This document shows, piece after piece, positions 1-9,909 of a DNA stretch of 64,000 nt. This DNA is from Coenobita brevimanus (lineage: Eukaryota > Arthropoda > Malacostraca > Decapoda > Coenobitidae): contig JAVRFU010003718.1 in NCBI GenBank assembly GCA_032717465.1, positions 3,398,445-3,462,444 on the forward strand. The letters run 5' to 3'. Positions within the stretch are counted from its first letter, which is position 1; the number at the start of each line of letters is the position of its first letter. The translations under genes were made by a program, and so were the position numbers. The notes beneath the pieces are model-generated. The model did no database searches. It saw nothing but the letters and a program-made list of their open reading frames with translations, and had not been told where the DNA came from.

Positions 1-612
1 TGAGTGCATTCAAGTACTTGGGTAAAGTGATGAGTAAGGATGGAACTTTGGGGAATGAAGTGCATGAAATGGTACAGCAGGGAAGGCAGGTTGTTGGTAC
101 ACTGAAAGCAGTGATGAGAAATAGGGAGGTGAGTATGGAAGTTAAGAAGTCACTCCATGATAGTATTGTGATCCCTACCCTGACGTATGGAAGCAAGGCG
201 TGGATCTTGCAAAAGGGGAACAAGTCAAGAGTCAGAGCAGTGGAAATGAGTTACTTGAGAGGAGTATGTGCAGTGACGTGGAGGGACAGGTTGATGAATG
301 AAGAAGTGAAGGAACGTTGTGGGGTGGATGTGGATGTGGTTGAGAAGATTAGGAGAAATAACCTGAGGTGGTTTGGACATGTGAAGAGAATGGAGAATGA
401 CTAAGAGGATGTATGTAGGTGAGGTGGAGGGAGGGAGAGGGAGGGGTAGACCGAGGATGAGGTGGAGGGATGGAGATGAGAGATATATGAGGGAGGGGAG
501 GGTGAGTTGGGGGAGGGTAGTCAAATGGTGGGTGACAGAGCGACTTGGAGGCGTTTTGTGTGCGGCCACCCTTTGCGGGATTAGGCCGTCGGGCTATAGA
601 TAGATAGATAGA
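1..612 (+). mobile_element. LINE-B 3' fragment (copy 1)
   Basis: This is the 3' end of a LINE related to LINE-A, cut by the window start. A 128-aa frame (18-404) encodes the post-RT C-terminal domain, with motifs KYLG, IPTLTYGSKAW and RWFGHVKRME. It then hits a stop and a frame change. The last part continues in another frame (397-603: GRGRGRPRMRW, then a degraded end). The element finishes in a (TAGA)n tail at 596-612. The same ND-stop break is present in all five LINE-B copies, so they spread by DNA duplication, not by independent retrotransposition. Confidence 0.75.
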
Positions 613-1119
613 CATTCATTAAACATATGAAACATGTATAACACTCATCTATCGGTGGTAATGTTGTGTTGGAAGAGGGAAGCTAGCAGTCTCCTGCTGA
701 GCAGTGGTGCCAGATTCCCAAACCCATATTATCGTACACGGCACGTTAAAATTATCACTTTTTCATCAAAATTATCTCACTCATAAACAAAGGCATTTTT
801 CACATCTGTTCCAAAATCTTTATGCCTCTATAATATCCTCTTTCCAGATCATCACCATTCCCCTTGTACATCATCATCAACACTGAATCCTGTGTTGCCC
901 CATGAGGAGCGTAAGTGCCCGGGGCTAGGCAAGTTGGACCTGACATTTAAGATGAGAGTCAGCAGCCTCACTCATCCCTCAGTGGCATTACTTGAGCATT
1001 AAACCCCAACCACCCATCTCATATAAACCTGCACTGCCTCAATCCAAATGGAGTGCCTTAATTACCCACTAAATCACCAGGTGCCATCATTTGCTTATAT
1101 GATTACCACCCAGCATAGT

Positions 1120-1150
1120 AAATGGTTTCCTGGTGTACAGGAAACCATTT
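1120..1150. repeat. Perfect 13-bp inverted repeat with 5-bp loop
   Basis: AAATGGTTTCCTG and its exact reverse complement are separated by GTGTA. It is kept at 32496-32526, 39549-39579 and 63610-63640; the copy at 25925-25955 has two changes in the left arm. It sits at the edge of the antisense LINE fragment, so it may mark an old rearrangement junction. Confidence 0.7.
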
Positions 1151-1640
1151 GCCTTGTCACACTTCTCTTGCCCACATATACAATTACACTATTCAGCCAA
1201 TTATCTGGAAAAACACACTCATAAATAATCATATTTATAAAACCTGTAACTATCTTCACTCCTATATCTCATGAGGCCTTCTCCATTTCAGCAGTCAACC
1301 CAGACACAGTTGCTGCCTTCCCCACCTGCATCCCTTCTATTGCCCTGCTCACAGTAGCAGCATCAAGCAAAGGCCAACAGCCAAACGCTGGATCTGCTGG
1401 CTCCAAACCTTCCCTGTCCCAAACTCATCATTTAACAACCAGTTGTAATGCTCTCTCCACGCATCTTGAATATCCTCACTGCCCACCACTACCTTTCCTT
1501 CAACATTCTTCACACACTGATATCCCAATATTCCCTCTTCATCTGATTTGCCACCTTAAGTATCATAGTCTTCCTCTGCACATTATTAAGGTTGTCAAGT
1601 AAATGTCTCTGAGACTCAGATTTTGCCCTGAAAACCTCTT
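1151..1640 (-). pseudogene. Decayed RTE-like LINE fragment in block P
   Basis: Read on the minus strand, short frames give the linker and N-terminal part of a reverse transcriptase of RTE-like type: KVANQMKREYW, DIQDAWREHYNWLLND, a degraded K.GKA motif, and FINMIIYECVFPDNWL. Stops and frameshifts interrupt it throughout and there is no start or catalytic motif. Copies lie at ~25956-26440, 39580-40070 and 63641-64000. The copy after 32526 lacks about 310 bp. It is clearly older than LINE-A. Confidence 0.5.
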
Positions 1641-1659
1641 ATCTACCCCTATGCTTGCC

Positions 1660-2300
1660 ACTAAACTGTGAAACTATTTTTGAACAAGTCAGCCAAGCAG
1701 CATAATTTCTATGAAAGTATAGTTCACAAGAAATGAGCTGACAATTATCTTACCTAACTTCTTATACCAAGACGTAGACTCGTCACATACCGAACAAACC
1801 ACATTTTCTGGCCCTGAGTCGGTCAGTTAATAACCAGCATCGGTCACAAAGCCCTTTTCACACTCGCTGCACTTAATGTGAAAACTTGAATTTCACTGCC
1901 CCCTCATCATTAGCATTTTTAGTTTTTCAATCACTGTCCAACAAAGACACTACCCACATCATGTAACACCTAACACATTTTATCTGACTGTCCAAATCTT
2001 ACTCTTGTTCGCATTAAGCTCCCACACCACACAATAAAGTTAGTGCGGAACTGCACACTCAGTTATTATATGAAATGAAGGGCAAGGAAATAAATAAATA
2101 AATGCTTCTCCACACAACAACAGTTAACACAACAGCTTAGGCAGGCAGCAGCTGGTATGGGACGTGGGTCATGTGGGTCGGCTTAGATTAAAGAACTCTA
2201 CCAGCGACCAACAAAAGTACAACACAGGAGTTGTAAACAAATGAACCTACGTGGAAATCCACTAGCTAAATGCACCCACTTCCCACTCTGTTTCTTCCGT
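1660..2300 (-). repeat. Unclassified ~0.65-0.8 kb repeat family, minus copy
   Basis: The reverse complement matches 8130-8910 in the same order over several patches: a CTGTGTTGTACTTTTGTTGG-like start, a CCACGT/ATGACCCA segment, ACAGCCTGCCT/CTGCCTGCCTAA, a patch encoding EGAVKF.FS, and a TTCAAAAATAGTTTCACA end. No intact ORF survives in either copy. It may be a transposon or a retrocopied gene fragment. Other minus copies are at ~26480-27110, 32735-33370 and 40090-40735. Confidence 0.45.
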
Positions 2301-2326
2301 GCAACTGAGAGATATTAACATGCTGG

Positions 2327-2606
2327 TGAATAATTAACAGAAAAATTAAATCTTTGTGTTATTGCACGATGGTTACTTCCCTCTGCCCGAAATTGGGACT
2401 CTGCTGTCGTTCCAGATATTTTTCTGGCTCCCTGGAATGTACCTACATCTTTAGGTGGTAAATCAGATCTGGATGATGACGATGATAACAATGTTGAATT
2501 GTAAATAACATTCAATAAAGTTTGTTTCATTTAACCTGGCCTCCCCATCACCCCTTACAGCCAGCCCAGTCCACAGGCAAAACAGACAGAGAAAAAGGGC
2601 ATAATA
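2327..2606. repeat. Block Q (copy 1)
   Basis: This ~280-bp block recurs at 30298-30580, 33391-33670, 37352-37633 and 40756-41035. Copies at 30298 and 37352 form a distinguishable Q' version with AAGAG at the start and CCCCCTGCCC instead of CCCTCTGCCC. Q is followed by the Tigger-like terminus in three cases and by block S in two. No coding content was recognised. Confidence 0.7.
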
Positions 2607-2815
2607 CAGTATAAGTCCCATTATTCGGCATCTATGGGACCAGGATGATGCCGAGAAATTAGATTTGCCGAATAATCAAAAACCTACCCACTCAGTACTT
2701 TAAATATATTGGTGAACACTTATCGCCACTTATGGTATGGTATTACAACTGTGTTTGGAGAGAGTACTGTATACTGTACAATACTGCAATCAATACAGTA
2801 CTATACCTAAATCTG

Positions 2816-2818
<3 letters not shown>

Positions 2819-2847
<29 letters not shown>
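2819..2847. repeat. (TA)n microsatellite
   Basis: An uninterrupted AT/TA dinucleotide run lies in block R. The partners near 33883-33900 and 41247-41274 have different lengths, as expected for slippage. Confidence 0.9.
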
Positions 2848-2850
<3 letters not shown>

Positions 2851-3334
2851 TGAACATATACAAGGGTAATGACACAGTAGGCCTACAAGTCAAATAACAC
2901 TTCCTGGATGGCCGAAATGATACGGAATATGACCTACCAGCTCAGTACATCACTTGTATTGGTGAACTCATCACTACTTATATTATTACAAATATGTTTG
3001 GAGTGAGTACTGTATACAGTACTTTTTCCAAACAAAATAAAATAGTCGGAAAATTGCATAAAATAAAGTAAAGGGATCTGAATTGGTAAGGTCTTTCTGA
3101 TGAAAGTTATCTATCTATCTATCTATCTATTGCCAGACGCCTCAATCCCGTTTGGGGTGGCCACAAACAAATCGCCTCCAAGTCGCCCTGTCCCCCGCCA
3201 TTTCACTCCCCTGCTCCCAACTCACACCCCCCTCTCTCATATACCTCTCCACTCCATCCCTCCATCTCATCCTCGGCCTCCCCCTCCCTCTTCCCCCCTC
3301 CAACTCGCTCACATACACTCTCTTCGTCAGTCTT

Positions 3335-5143
3335 TCACCCTCCATCCTCTCCACATGGCCAAACCACCTCAGTGTGTTCCTCATAACGCTTCCTATCACA
3401 TCCACATCCACAACGCTCCTTTATATCCTCATTCGTCAGCCTGTCTCTCCACGTGACTCCACAGACTCCTCTTAAATAACTCATTTCCACTGCTCTCACT
3501 CTTGACTTGTGTCCTTCCAACAACGTCCAAGCTTCACTTCCGTACGTTAGAGTTGGTATCACAATAATGTCATGTAGAAACTTTTTCACTTCCATGCTCA
3601 CTTCCCTGTTTCTTATCACTGCTTTCAAGGAACCAGCAACCTTTCTTCCCTGCTGTACCCTTTCAAGCACTTCACCCTCCAAACCTCCATCCTTACTCAT
3701 CACACTACCCAAATACTTAAACGTACTCACATTTTCCAATTCCTCACCATCTAACCTCGTTGTACATTCACTACCTTCACCTCTCTCAAAGACTATCACT
3801 TTACTCTTCCCTACATTCACCTTTAGGTTCCGCTTCTCACATACTCTCTCAAACTCATCCAACAAGCCTTGCAGCTCCCCTTCGTCTTCACTCAACAACA
3901 CAGTATCATCTGCAAACAACAGTACAGGGAGTTTCCAAACACTATCCTCTCTCACCAGGGCCACTCCAACATCCACTACCCTACCTTGTACCTCTTTTAT
4001 TACCTCATCCATGTACAGATTGAACAACCATGGAGACATGACACATCCCTGTTTCAAACCAACTTTCAAAGAGAAAAATTCACTTAGTTCACCATCTACA
4101 CGCACTGCAGCCTTAGCACCATCATACATACTCTTCACAGCATTCAACAACTTCCCATCTACTCCATATATTCTTAACACTTTCCACAATCCTTGTCTAT
4201 CCACCCTGTCATATGCTTTCTCCAAATCCATGAAAGCCGCATACAACTTCTTTCCCTTCTCTAGAAACTTTTCCACTAAAGATCTAAGAATGAATATCTG
4301 ATCTACACAACCTCTTCCCTTCCTAAAGCCTCCCTGTTCTTCTCCAACTAATTTCTCTGTTCTTTCTCTAACTCTGTATATAAGTATCCTACCATACACT
4401 TTTCCTATTATACTAAGAAGACAAATGTCCCTATGATTACCACACACTTCTTTTCCCCCTTTTCCTTTGTACAAGGGAATAATTATACCTGACTTCCAAT
4501 CCTCTGGGACTCTACCTTCCTCCCAGGCCAATCTGCACATCTTCCACATCCATTCTACTACTATCTCTCCCCCATGCTTCAGCATTTCACCACACACTCC
4601 ATCAATTCCTGGGGCTTTCCCTGATTTAACTTTCTTCATTGCTTCCGCAACTTCTATCCTACTGATTTCTTCCTGTCTTCTCACCTCCCTCCTTCTCCCA
4701 GCCATTCCCCAGCCACTTATACTCGCATTACTTCCATCCTCTACGTTCAACAATTCCTTAAAGTGTTCTCTCCATCTGCTCACTTTTTCTCCCTTCTCCA
4801 CTAGTAATCTACCATTTTTATCTTTCACTCCCCTGCTAACTTCACTTCCACCCTGTCTTACTCTTTTCACTTCTCTCAAGAACATTTTCTTACAGTCCCT
4901 CCACTTTACACTCAAATTCCTTCCAAATTCCTCATCCACTCTCTTCTTACTCTCTCTTACTAATCTTTTCACCTCTCTCTTCCTTTCCACATATAACTCT
5001 CTCTTCCGCCTCTCAACTTCTTCCACGCCCCTATTTCTCACCCATTCATTGTATGCTTTCTTCTTTTGTGCCACAGCCTGTTTCACCTCTTCAGTCCACC
5101 ATGCTGTTCCTTGCACCCCATCCTCCTTCTCTTCCTTCCACAC
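3335..5143 (-). pseudogene. LINE-A copy a: RT and C-terminal frame, 602 aa
   Basis: The frame covers the linker, reverse transcriptase and most of the C-terminal domain. RT landmarks in order are GKAPGIDGVCGEML, QGGFRKGRGC, AFMDLEKAYDRVD (motif A), GLKQGCVMSPWLFNLYMD and LLFADDTVLL (the catalytic YXDD-type box as FADD). After KERCG the frame shifts because five bases are missing compared with copy b (27126), giving an unrelated CGCDRKRYEE end. The true C-terminus continues at 3142-3411 (RWFGHVERMEG, GRGRGRPRMRW, CGHPKRD). The APE part lies in separate frames upstream. Confidence 0.8.
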
Positions 5144-5486
5144 ACCACATCACATGCTGTACATATTTCTCCTGTAAATATCTTACATACACCTTCCACG
5201 TCTCCCATCTGCTCCAATTCATATTTGCCCAATCGTTCCTCCACTTCTCTCTTATACTCTGCCTTTTTCTCATCTTCTTGCAACCTTTCCACTCTCCTTG
5301 CAACTACTCCTTCCTCTCGTCTTTCCCTTCTTCTATTCCTCCATCTCACTTGCATCCTAATTCTGGCCACCACCAAGTAGTGGTCAGAAAGTCCACTCCC
5401 CCAACCTCTATACACTCTTGCATCCTTTACACATCTTCGCATCCTTTCATCCACACACACATAATCAATCATTGCCTTCCTTTCAT

Positions 5487-6140
5487 TCAGTTCACCCCCA
5501 CCCTTCTCATCACTCGCCATGTATACCTGTGGATCATTTTATGCCTGAAGAGGGTATTGGCTATAACCAACCCCCTCCCAGCACAAATGTCCACTAACGC
5601 ACTCCCATTCTCATCTATCTCGGCAGGCACACCCCACTCACCAACTATTCCATCCACCTTCACATTACCAACTTTACCATTCATATCACCAATCAAAAAC
5701 ACTCTCTCATTCCTTACAAACTTTTCCATGCACACTTCCACATTTGTCCAGAACTCTTCTCTCACTCTTCTAGCACGATCTTGCGTTGGCGCATACACAC
5801 ACACAATCGCCCACATTTGTATTCCAACTTTCAACTTTACCCACACAATCCCTGACCCAACTGATCCATACTGTCTTATGCTCTTCTTCCATCTTTTACT
5901 CACAACTATACACACTCCTTCCTTTGCCCTCTCATTCTCATCTACTCCTGCACATATACCCCATCCATACTCCCATTCTCTCACACTTTCTCCTCTCCAT
6001 TTTGTTTCAGTTATTCCACATACATCCACTTTCGCACCCTCAAGCACCTGGACAATCTCTCTCTCTTTCACCTCATCATTCGCTCCTCTTACATTCCATG
6101 TACTCATTACCAAGTCCTTTGTCCGGTCCTGGGTCGTCAT
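5487..6140 (-). pseudogene. LINE-A copy a: APE endonuclease frame, 217 aa
   Basis: The frame starts MTTQDRTKD and carries APE-family endonuclease motifs: STWNVRG, ITETKWRG (catalytic Glu), VCVYAPT and LIGDMNGKVG. The domain ends in a frameshift near 5500, where a C run is one base shorter than in copy d. The remaining APE residues, including SDHYLV, continue in the frame 5083-5520. APE enzymes of LINEs nick target DNA to prime reverse transcription; this copy cannot make an intact protein. Confidence 0.8.
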
Positions 6141-6208
6141 CGTTTGGTCAGTCCTTGTCCGAGGCTTCTTGTTTGTTTTTTTAGTTATATTACTATTTGC
6201 ATCAATGC

Positions 6209-6860
6209 AAGGAGAGTACTGATGGAAACAGTAATGTATTCCATGAACCCCTTAATAACCTCCGACATTGAACAACCCTTTACAGTACCGATGTCGAGTT
6301 AGTGAGCTATGGAGTCAGAGGGTCAGTTAATCTCAGATGTTGTCGCCCATTTGGTAAATGCACCGTAACTTTATTAATTCTCCAGTCAATCATAGCGAAT
6401 CATAGCATGCGTTTAGGGAGCTAAATAACACATTTCTAGGTGCACCAGACGATTATCTTCACATCTTATAAGAAAATGGAAGAAATTAAATCCCTCCCTG
6501 AGTACGTAAAGTTCTTCCATTCTTCTGAAATCAATTTATTTTTCTTAAAGATGGGAAGATAATCGTCTGGCTCACCTAGCAATGTGTTATTTAGCTTCCT
6601 AAATCCATGTTATGATTCGCTATGAGTCATGGAAAGATTGATAAAGTTACGGTCTATTTACCAAATGGGCGAAACATCTGAGATTAACCGACCGCCTAAC
6701 TGTTTGGAATCGTAGCGTAGTCATGCAAACATACCAGTGACCTTCATTCCCTCCCCATAATTGTTCAGTTTTCTTTATAGCTCACACTCACTTAACATCA
6801 CTGACATCGGTACTGTAAAAGGTTGTTCAATGTCGGAGGCTATTAAGGGGTTAATGGGAT
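6209..6860. mobile_element. Foldback (long inverted repeat) element, copy A
   Basis: The left arm (~6235-6395: AACCCCTTAATAACCTCCGA onward) and right arm (~6645-6860, ending GGAGGCTATTAAGGGGTT) are long imperfect reverse complements. A shorter inner palindrome surrounds AGACGATTATCTTC / GAAGATAATCGTCT (6450 and 6550). A 22-bp direct repeat (containing ACTATTTGCATCAATGC) lies exactly at 6187-6208 and 6861-6882, immediately outside. It could be a target duplication or the product of a local duplication. There is no ORF. Copy B is 44635-45287. Confidence 0.6.
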
Positions 6861-6882
6861 ATATTACTATTTGCATCAATGC

Positions 6883-7310
6883 TCTCTCTTTCACGTTAAG
6901 CACAAAAACAAACAAAAGAATGAGCACTAAATGTACGTTTAACTTTCATCAGAGAGACCTTAGCAATTCATATTCCTCCAGATTATTTTTAAGTATTTTT
7001 CTGACTTTAGGTTACGTTAGGTTTGGTTAAATACAGTTAAACTCGGTTAGGTTAGGTTCAGTTAAACAGGACAGTCCCTTCCACCATTATGCTGAGGAAT
7101 AAAAATACTAGAGCTGTCACAGCCGTACAGCTAAAAACAACGGGGAAACTGATTTAACAAGCAACATTTATTTATGGGTAATGCAGTACAGTGTCATGGG
7201 CTACTCAATTACCGGTAAGTCATTTTCAGGAAGGCATCAACAATGAAAGAATTTCAAGAATTAGCGTGGGGGCTTGGAACGTAACCCTCGCTAATTTGGT
7301 GGGGGTGGTT
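6883..7310. other. No gene seen; TTAGG-like patch at 7005-7066
   Basis: The stretch inside the Tigger-like element contains degenerate GGTTAGGTTAGGTT and GTTACGTTAGGTTTGG. TTAGG is the common arthropod telomere repeat, but two or three irregular units in interspersed DNA are weak evidence of anything telomeric. Confidence 0.3.
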
Positions 7311-7575
7311 ACTGTAGTGTATGATACTGTGCAATATTGTAATCAATACAGTACTATACCTGAATCTGAATAAAAATATAAAAATTAGTGAACATACAGA
7401 AGTGTAATGAAACATTAGGCCTACAATCCACAGATATCACTTCCTAGACTGCCGAGATGATTCCGGACATATGCCGAAAAATCAAAGATTTTCGCAAATG
7501 GGACTATTTCTCAAAACTGCCGAAATGTCGGCTCTACCGAACAATCAGCTGCAGAATAATAGGACTTTTACTGTA

Positions 7576-7987
7576 CTTGACAAATGTAAGCAAGAACCCA
7601 AGTTGTATCATATGTTTGTTAATGGCAAACTGAAACAAAAGGAAGGAATCAACAAACTGAAAGTAGAAGGAAAGGTCTATAAAGATGCGGCAATGCAAGT
7701 TGAAATGATGAACAAAAGTTTCAAATAGGTTTTCGCTTAAGAAAGTGATTTCGTGGAGGGGAGGGAGTGACTAGAATTGTTGTGATAAAAGATGTAAAAG
7801 TGGAAGTGAAGGAAGTGTATAAATTACTGGAAATTCAAGATGTAAGGAAACCCCAGGGCTGGGCAGAATCACTAACTGGGTACTGAAGGGATGCAGAGAA
7901 CAACTGGCAGATAAAATTTACAGTTAAATTGTGTGTTCTCTGGAAGAAGTGCCAAGAGAATGGAAGAGGACCAATGTGGTATGGCAG
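7576..7987 (+). pseudogene. Decayed CR1/jockey-like LINE fragment, 5' piece
   Basis: Plus-strand frames read KQEPKLYHMFVNGKLKQKEG and KVEGKVYKDAAMQVEMMNKSF (7577-7728). After a frame change the string continues DVRKPQG, ISNWVLKGCREQLADKIY and CSLEE.VPREWKR. This order is typical of the region between endonuclease and RT and the start of RT in CR1/jockey-type arthropod LINEs. Its continuation is at 9357-9903, separated by an unrelated ~1.37 kb insertion. Many stops make it a fossil. The copy-B partner is 46003-46415. Confidence 0.6.
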
Positions 7988-8129
7988 AATCCCGATTTAA
8001 GACAAAACAAAACAACGATCTTACAATAACAAAGGCATATCATTTCTCCCATAATTACTTAATACCACGGTAATACCAAACCACTCAATTGCACGAGAGA
8101 AACTGTGGGAAACGGGTGTGTTAAGGTAT

Positions 8130-8910
8130 TGTATTTCAAGATACAACTCGTGTGTTATGCTTTTGTTGGTCACTGATTGGCTTCCTCGACCCAATCCAAC
8201 CCACGTGACCCATGTCACATATCACCTGCCACAGCCTGCCTCACTGTTGTGTAGACAGTCGCTGTCATCAGAAGTTTATTTGCTTTATTCCTTCCTCCTC
8301 ATTTCCTCTCAGAACTCTGAGCACATACTTTCAAAGTAACTTTAGTTATGCCTAAACACCATGAAAGTGCTATGAACACAAGAAAAGCATTTATTCGAAA
8401 TGAAACTAAAATTGTTGGACAAAGTGGCATGTGGTGTGGCAGCTTAAATGCAAATGATCAGACAGATATGACTCAGGTGTGTTTACGATATGGATAGTTC
8501 TCTTTGTTGGAAAAAAAAAAAGTTAATGATGAAGGAGCAGTAAAATTCAGGTTTTCACCTTTAGTGCAGCATGTAAAAAGAAAAAGGGGGGGAGAGGGTT
8601 TTGTGCCTGATGTTTATCATGAACTGATGATCTTTGGTCGAGATAATTCGCATCTTACGATATGTCAAGACACTAGGTGTTTACATACAGAGTTAGGTAA
8701 AAATAACGTGGGTTCAGTTCCTGTGAATTATGCTGCCATACAAATAATACTGCTTTGCTGACTTGCTTATTATTCACGATTACTGCATTCGTGTACTGTC
8801 TCTGAGAAGTGAGAAATACGCAATCACTCGATGATGACAACTTCTTCATAGCATTTGGTTTCCTTTACTGTTGACCACTAATGGCTTTCAAAAATAGTTT
8901 CACACTGCTT
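8130..8910 (+). repeat. Unclassified repeat family, plus copy
   Basis: This is the diverged opposite-strand partner of 1660-2300. A short frame at 8515-8761 (KVNDEGAVKFRFSPLVQHVK...) lacks recognised domains. It lies inside the CR1-like LINE and may be the inserted body. Copy B is ~46558-47335. Function is unknown. Confidence 0.4.
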
Positions 8911-8940
8911 TTTTTTTTTCTTTTCTTTTCTTTTTTTTAA
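8908..8940. repeat. T-rich low-complexity run
   Basis: A run of T broken by regular C (TTTTCTTTTC) ends at TTTAAGCGCC. It may be the reverse complement of an old poly-A tail or simple sequence. The partner is 47335-47365. Confidence 0.6.
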
Positions 8941-9356
8941 GCGCCAAAAGTAATCCTGATGAAATATGTCTGATGCTGGTATGCCATTGGTCACAAGCTG
9001 ATTAGGTCAAAAGTTTTTTGCTTGATTGGTAATGAGGACATTCAAGAGGCTTAGTGGCAATCCTTGCAGATTCAAATTTTTATGGGGAGTATTAGGGGGC
9101 AATACTAATCAGTCAGGTTAGAAAGCAGTATGCACTGATGTGTCCAATCGGTGAGATCGTATCTAAACACACTGTCTTGGCTGTCTTAAGGGAGGCGTAT
9201 TTGTAATAATCTATCTATATTTTTAACGAAAAACAGGAGGCTCCTAGAACCTAAACCCCTACTTTACATGTAAATATATGTCACGTTTCAGCGCTAATTT
9301 GATTTTGCACGAGGTTCTGCATAACCTATCTCGTGCTGTATGAAGACTCTACTGTA
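8941..9356. other. Intergenic, no gene seen; empty TTAA site at 9186
   Basis: No ORF or RNA was recognised. GTCTTAAGGGAGGCG at about 9183-9197 is the unoccupied form of the site that holds the TTAA-flanked element at 47616-49589 in copy B. Confidence 0.5.
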
Positions 9357-9903
9357 CCAAATTGTTAGGGAGGAAACAAAGAAGAACCTCTGAATCACAG
9401 ACCAGTGTTCTTGGCCACCACAGACGCAAAATTGTTCGAGAGAATCACGAAAGACAGATGGATAAAATATCTGGAGGAGATGGAGATTTTGGAAGAAAGT
9501 TAGTTTGGATTCAGATGTGAAAGCTGTGTGTTTCCAACCTGTTTAGCTTCTACTCAAGGGTGATAGACGTGCTATAGGAAAGGGGTAGTTGAGTGAACAG
9601 TGTGTATTTAGATCTCGAGAAAGCCTTTGACAAGGTAACCCATTGCAACTAATGTGGAAATTGGAGCACACAGGACTGAAGGGGAACTTTCTGGAGTGGT
9701 TGAGAGACTTCTTGTGAAACTGACTAATGAGAACATTAATAAAGGACAGTAATGCAAGTCTCTTTGCTGATGATGTGAAGATCATGAGGAAAGTACAAGT
9801 TGAACAAGACTGTAAAATGCTGCAGGAGAACCTGGATAGGAATCATGATTGGAGCCACATGAGGGAAATAAAAATTCAACGCAAAAAAATGGACAATACT
9901 AGA
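9357..9903 (+). pseudogene. Decayed CR1/jockey-like LINE fragment, RT piece
   Basis: Plus-strand broken frames contain RT signatures: EEPLNHRPV-like and FERITKDRWIKYLEEMEI, FGFRCE, YLDLEKAFDKV (motif A), KLEHTGLKGNFLEWLRDF and SLFADDVKIMRKV (catalytic box as FADD). It ends at QRKKMDN, where LINE-C begins. Frames shift every ~100 bp. It continues the 7576-7987 fragment. The copy-B partner is about 49760-50305. Confidence 0.7.
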
Positions 9904-9909
9904 AATGGG

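Larger units (their letters stand above)
613..2326. repeat. Flank block P (copy 1), composite of old repeats
   Basis: This block follows every LINE-B tail (other copies 25418-27125, 31988-33390, 39042-40755, 63105-64000). It holds a 31-bp hairpin (1120-1150), a decayed antisense RTE-like LINE fragment (~1151-1640) and, further on, a minus-strand repeat (~1660-2300) that is also found on the plus strand at 8130-8910. The 613-1119 stretch contains no coding signal I recognise. Confidence 0.6.
3108..6187 (-). mobile_element. LINE-A copy a, nearly full length, leader missing
   Basis: A minus-strand non-LTR retrotransposon. The plus-strand left edge is the (TATC)n tail (3108-3130), then the conserved 3' end, RT and APE coding. 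It lacks the ~110-bp G-rich 5' leader seen in full copies and stops at TTTTTTTAGTTA, where it meets an unrelated sequence. GTTAT occurs at both edges and might be a short target duplication. It lies inside the Tigger-like element. The copy is dead: there are frameshifts near 5120 and 5500, and a 5-bp loss near 3410 shared with copies c and d. Confidence 0.85.
2607..7573. mobile_element. Tigger/mariner-like DNA element, interrupted (copy A)
   Basis: The left terminus CAGTATAAGTCCCATTATTC (2607) and right terminus, reverse complement CAGTAAAAGTCCTATTATTC (ending 7573), form imperfect inverted repeats, each next to TA (2605-2606 and 7574-7575). Such CAGT-ending termini with TA duplications fit the pogo/Tigger-mariner group. 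A ~200-bp internal segment is repeated directly (about 2740-2960 and 7310-7480). LINE-A (3108-6187) and the foldback unit (6209-6860) lie inside. No transposase reading was seen, so it is probably non-autonomous. Confidence 0.55.

Noticed and set aside
5053..6222. Long plus-strand ORFs (up to 389 aa) rich in Ser, Thr, Pro, Leu and Phe, also at 16220-17323, 42892-43806, 56656-57717
   Set aside because: They are exact antisense shadows of LINE-A APE/RT coding. The LINE sense strand is purine-rich, so the antisense lacks stops. They have no domain and recur wherever LINE-A does.
7005..7066. Telomeric TTAGG array
   Set aside because: Only a few irregular units inside a transposon; no array and no subtelomeric structure.
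7191..7373. Small plus-strand ORF of 60 aa and similar short ORFs (704-886, 6761-7030, 22592-22807, 13585-13881)
   Set aside because: They lie in transposon or spacer sequence, have no motif, and match length expected by chance.
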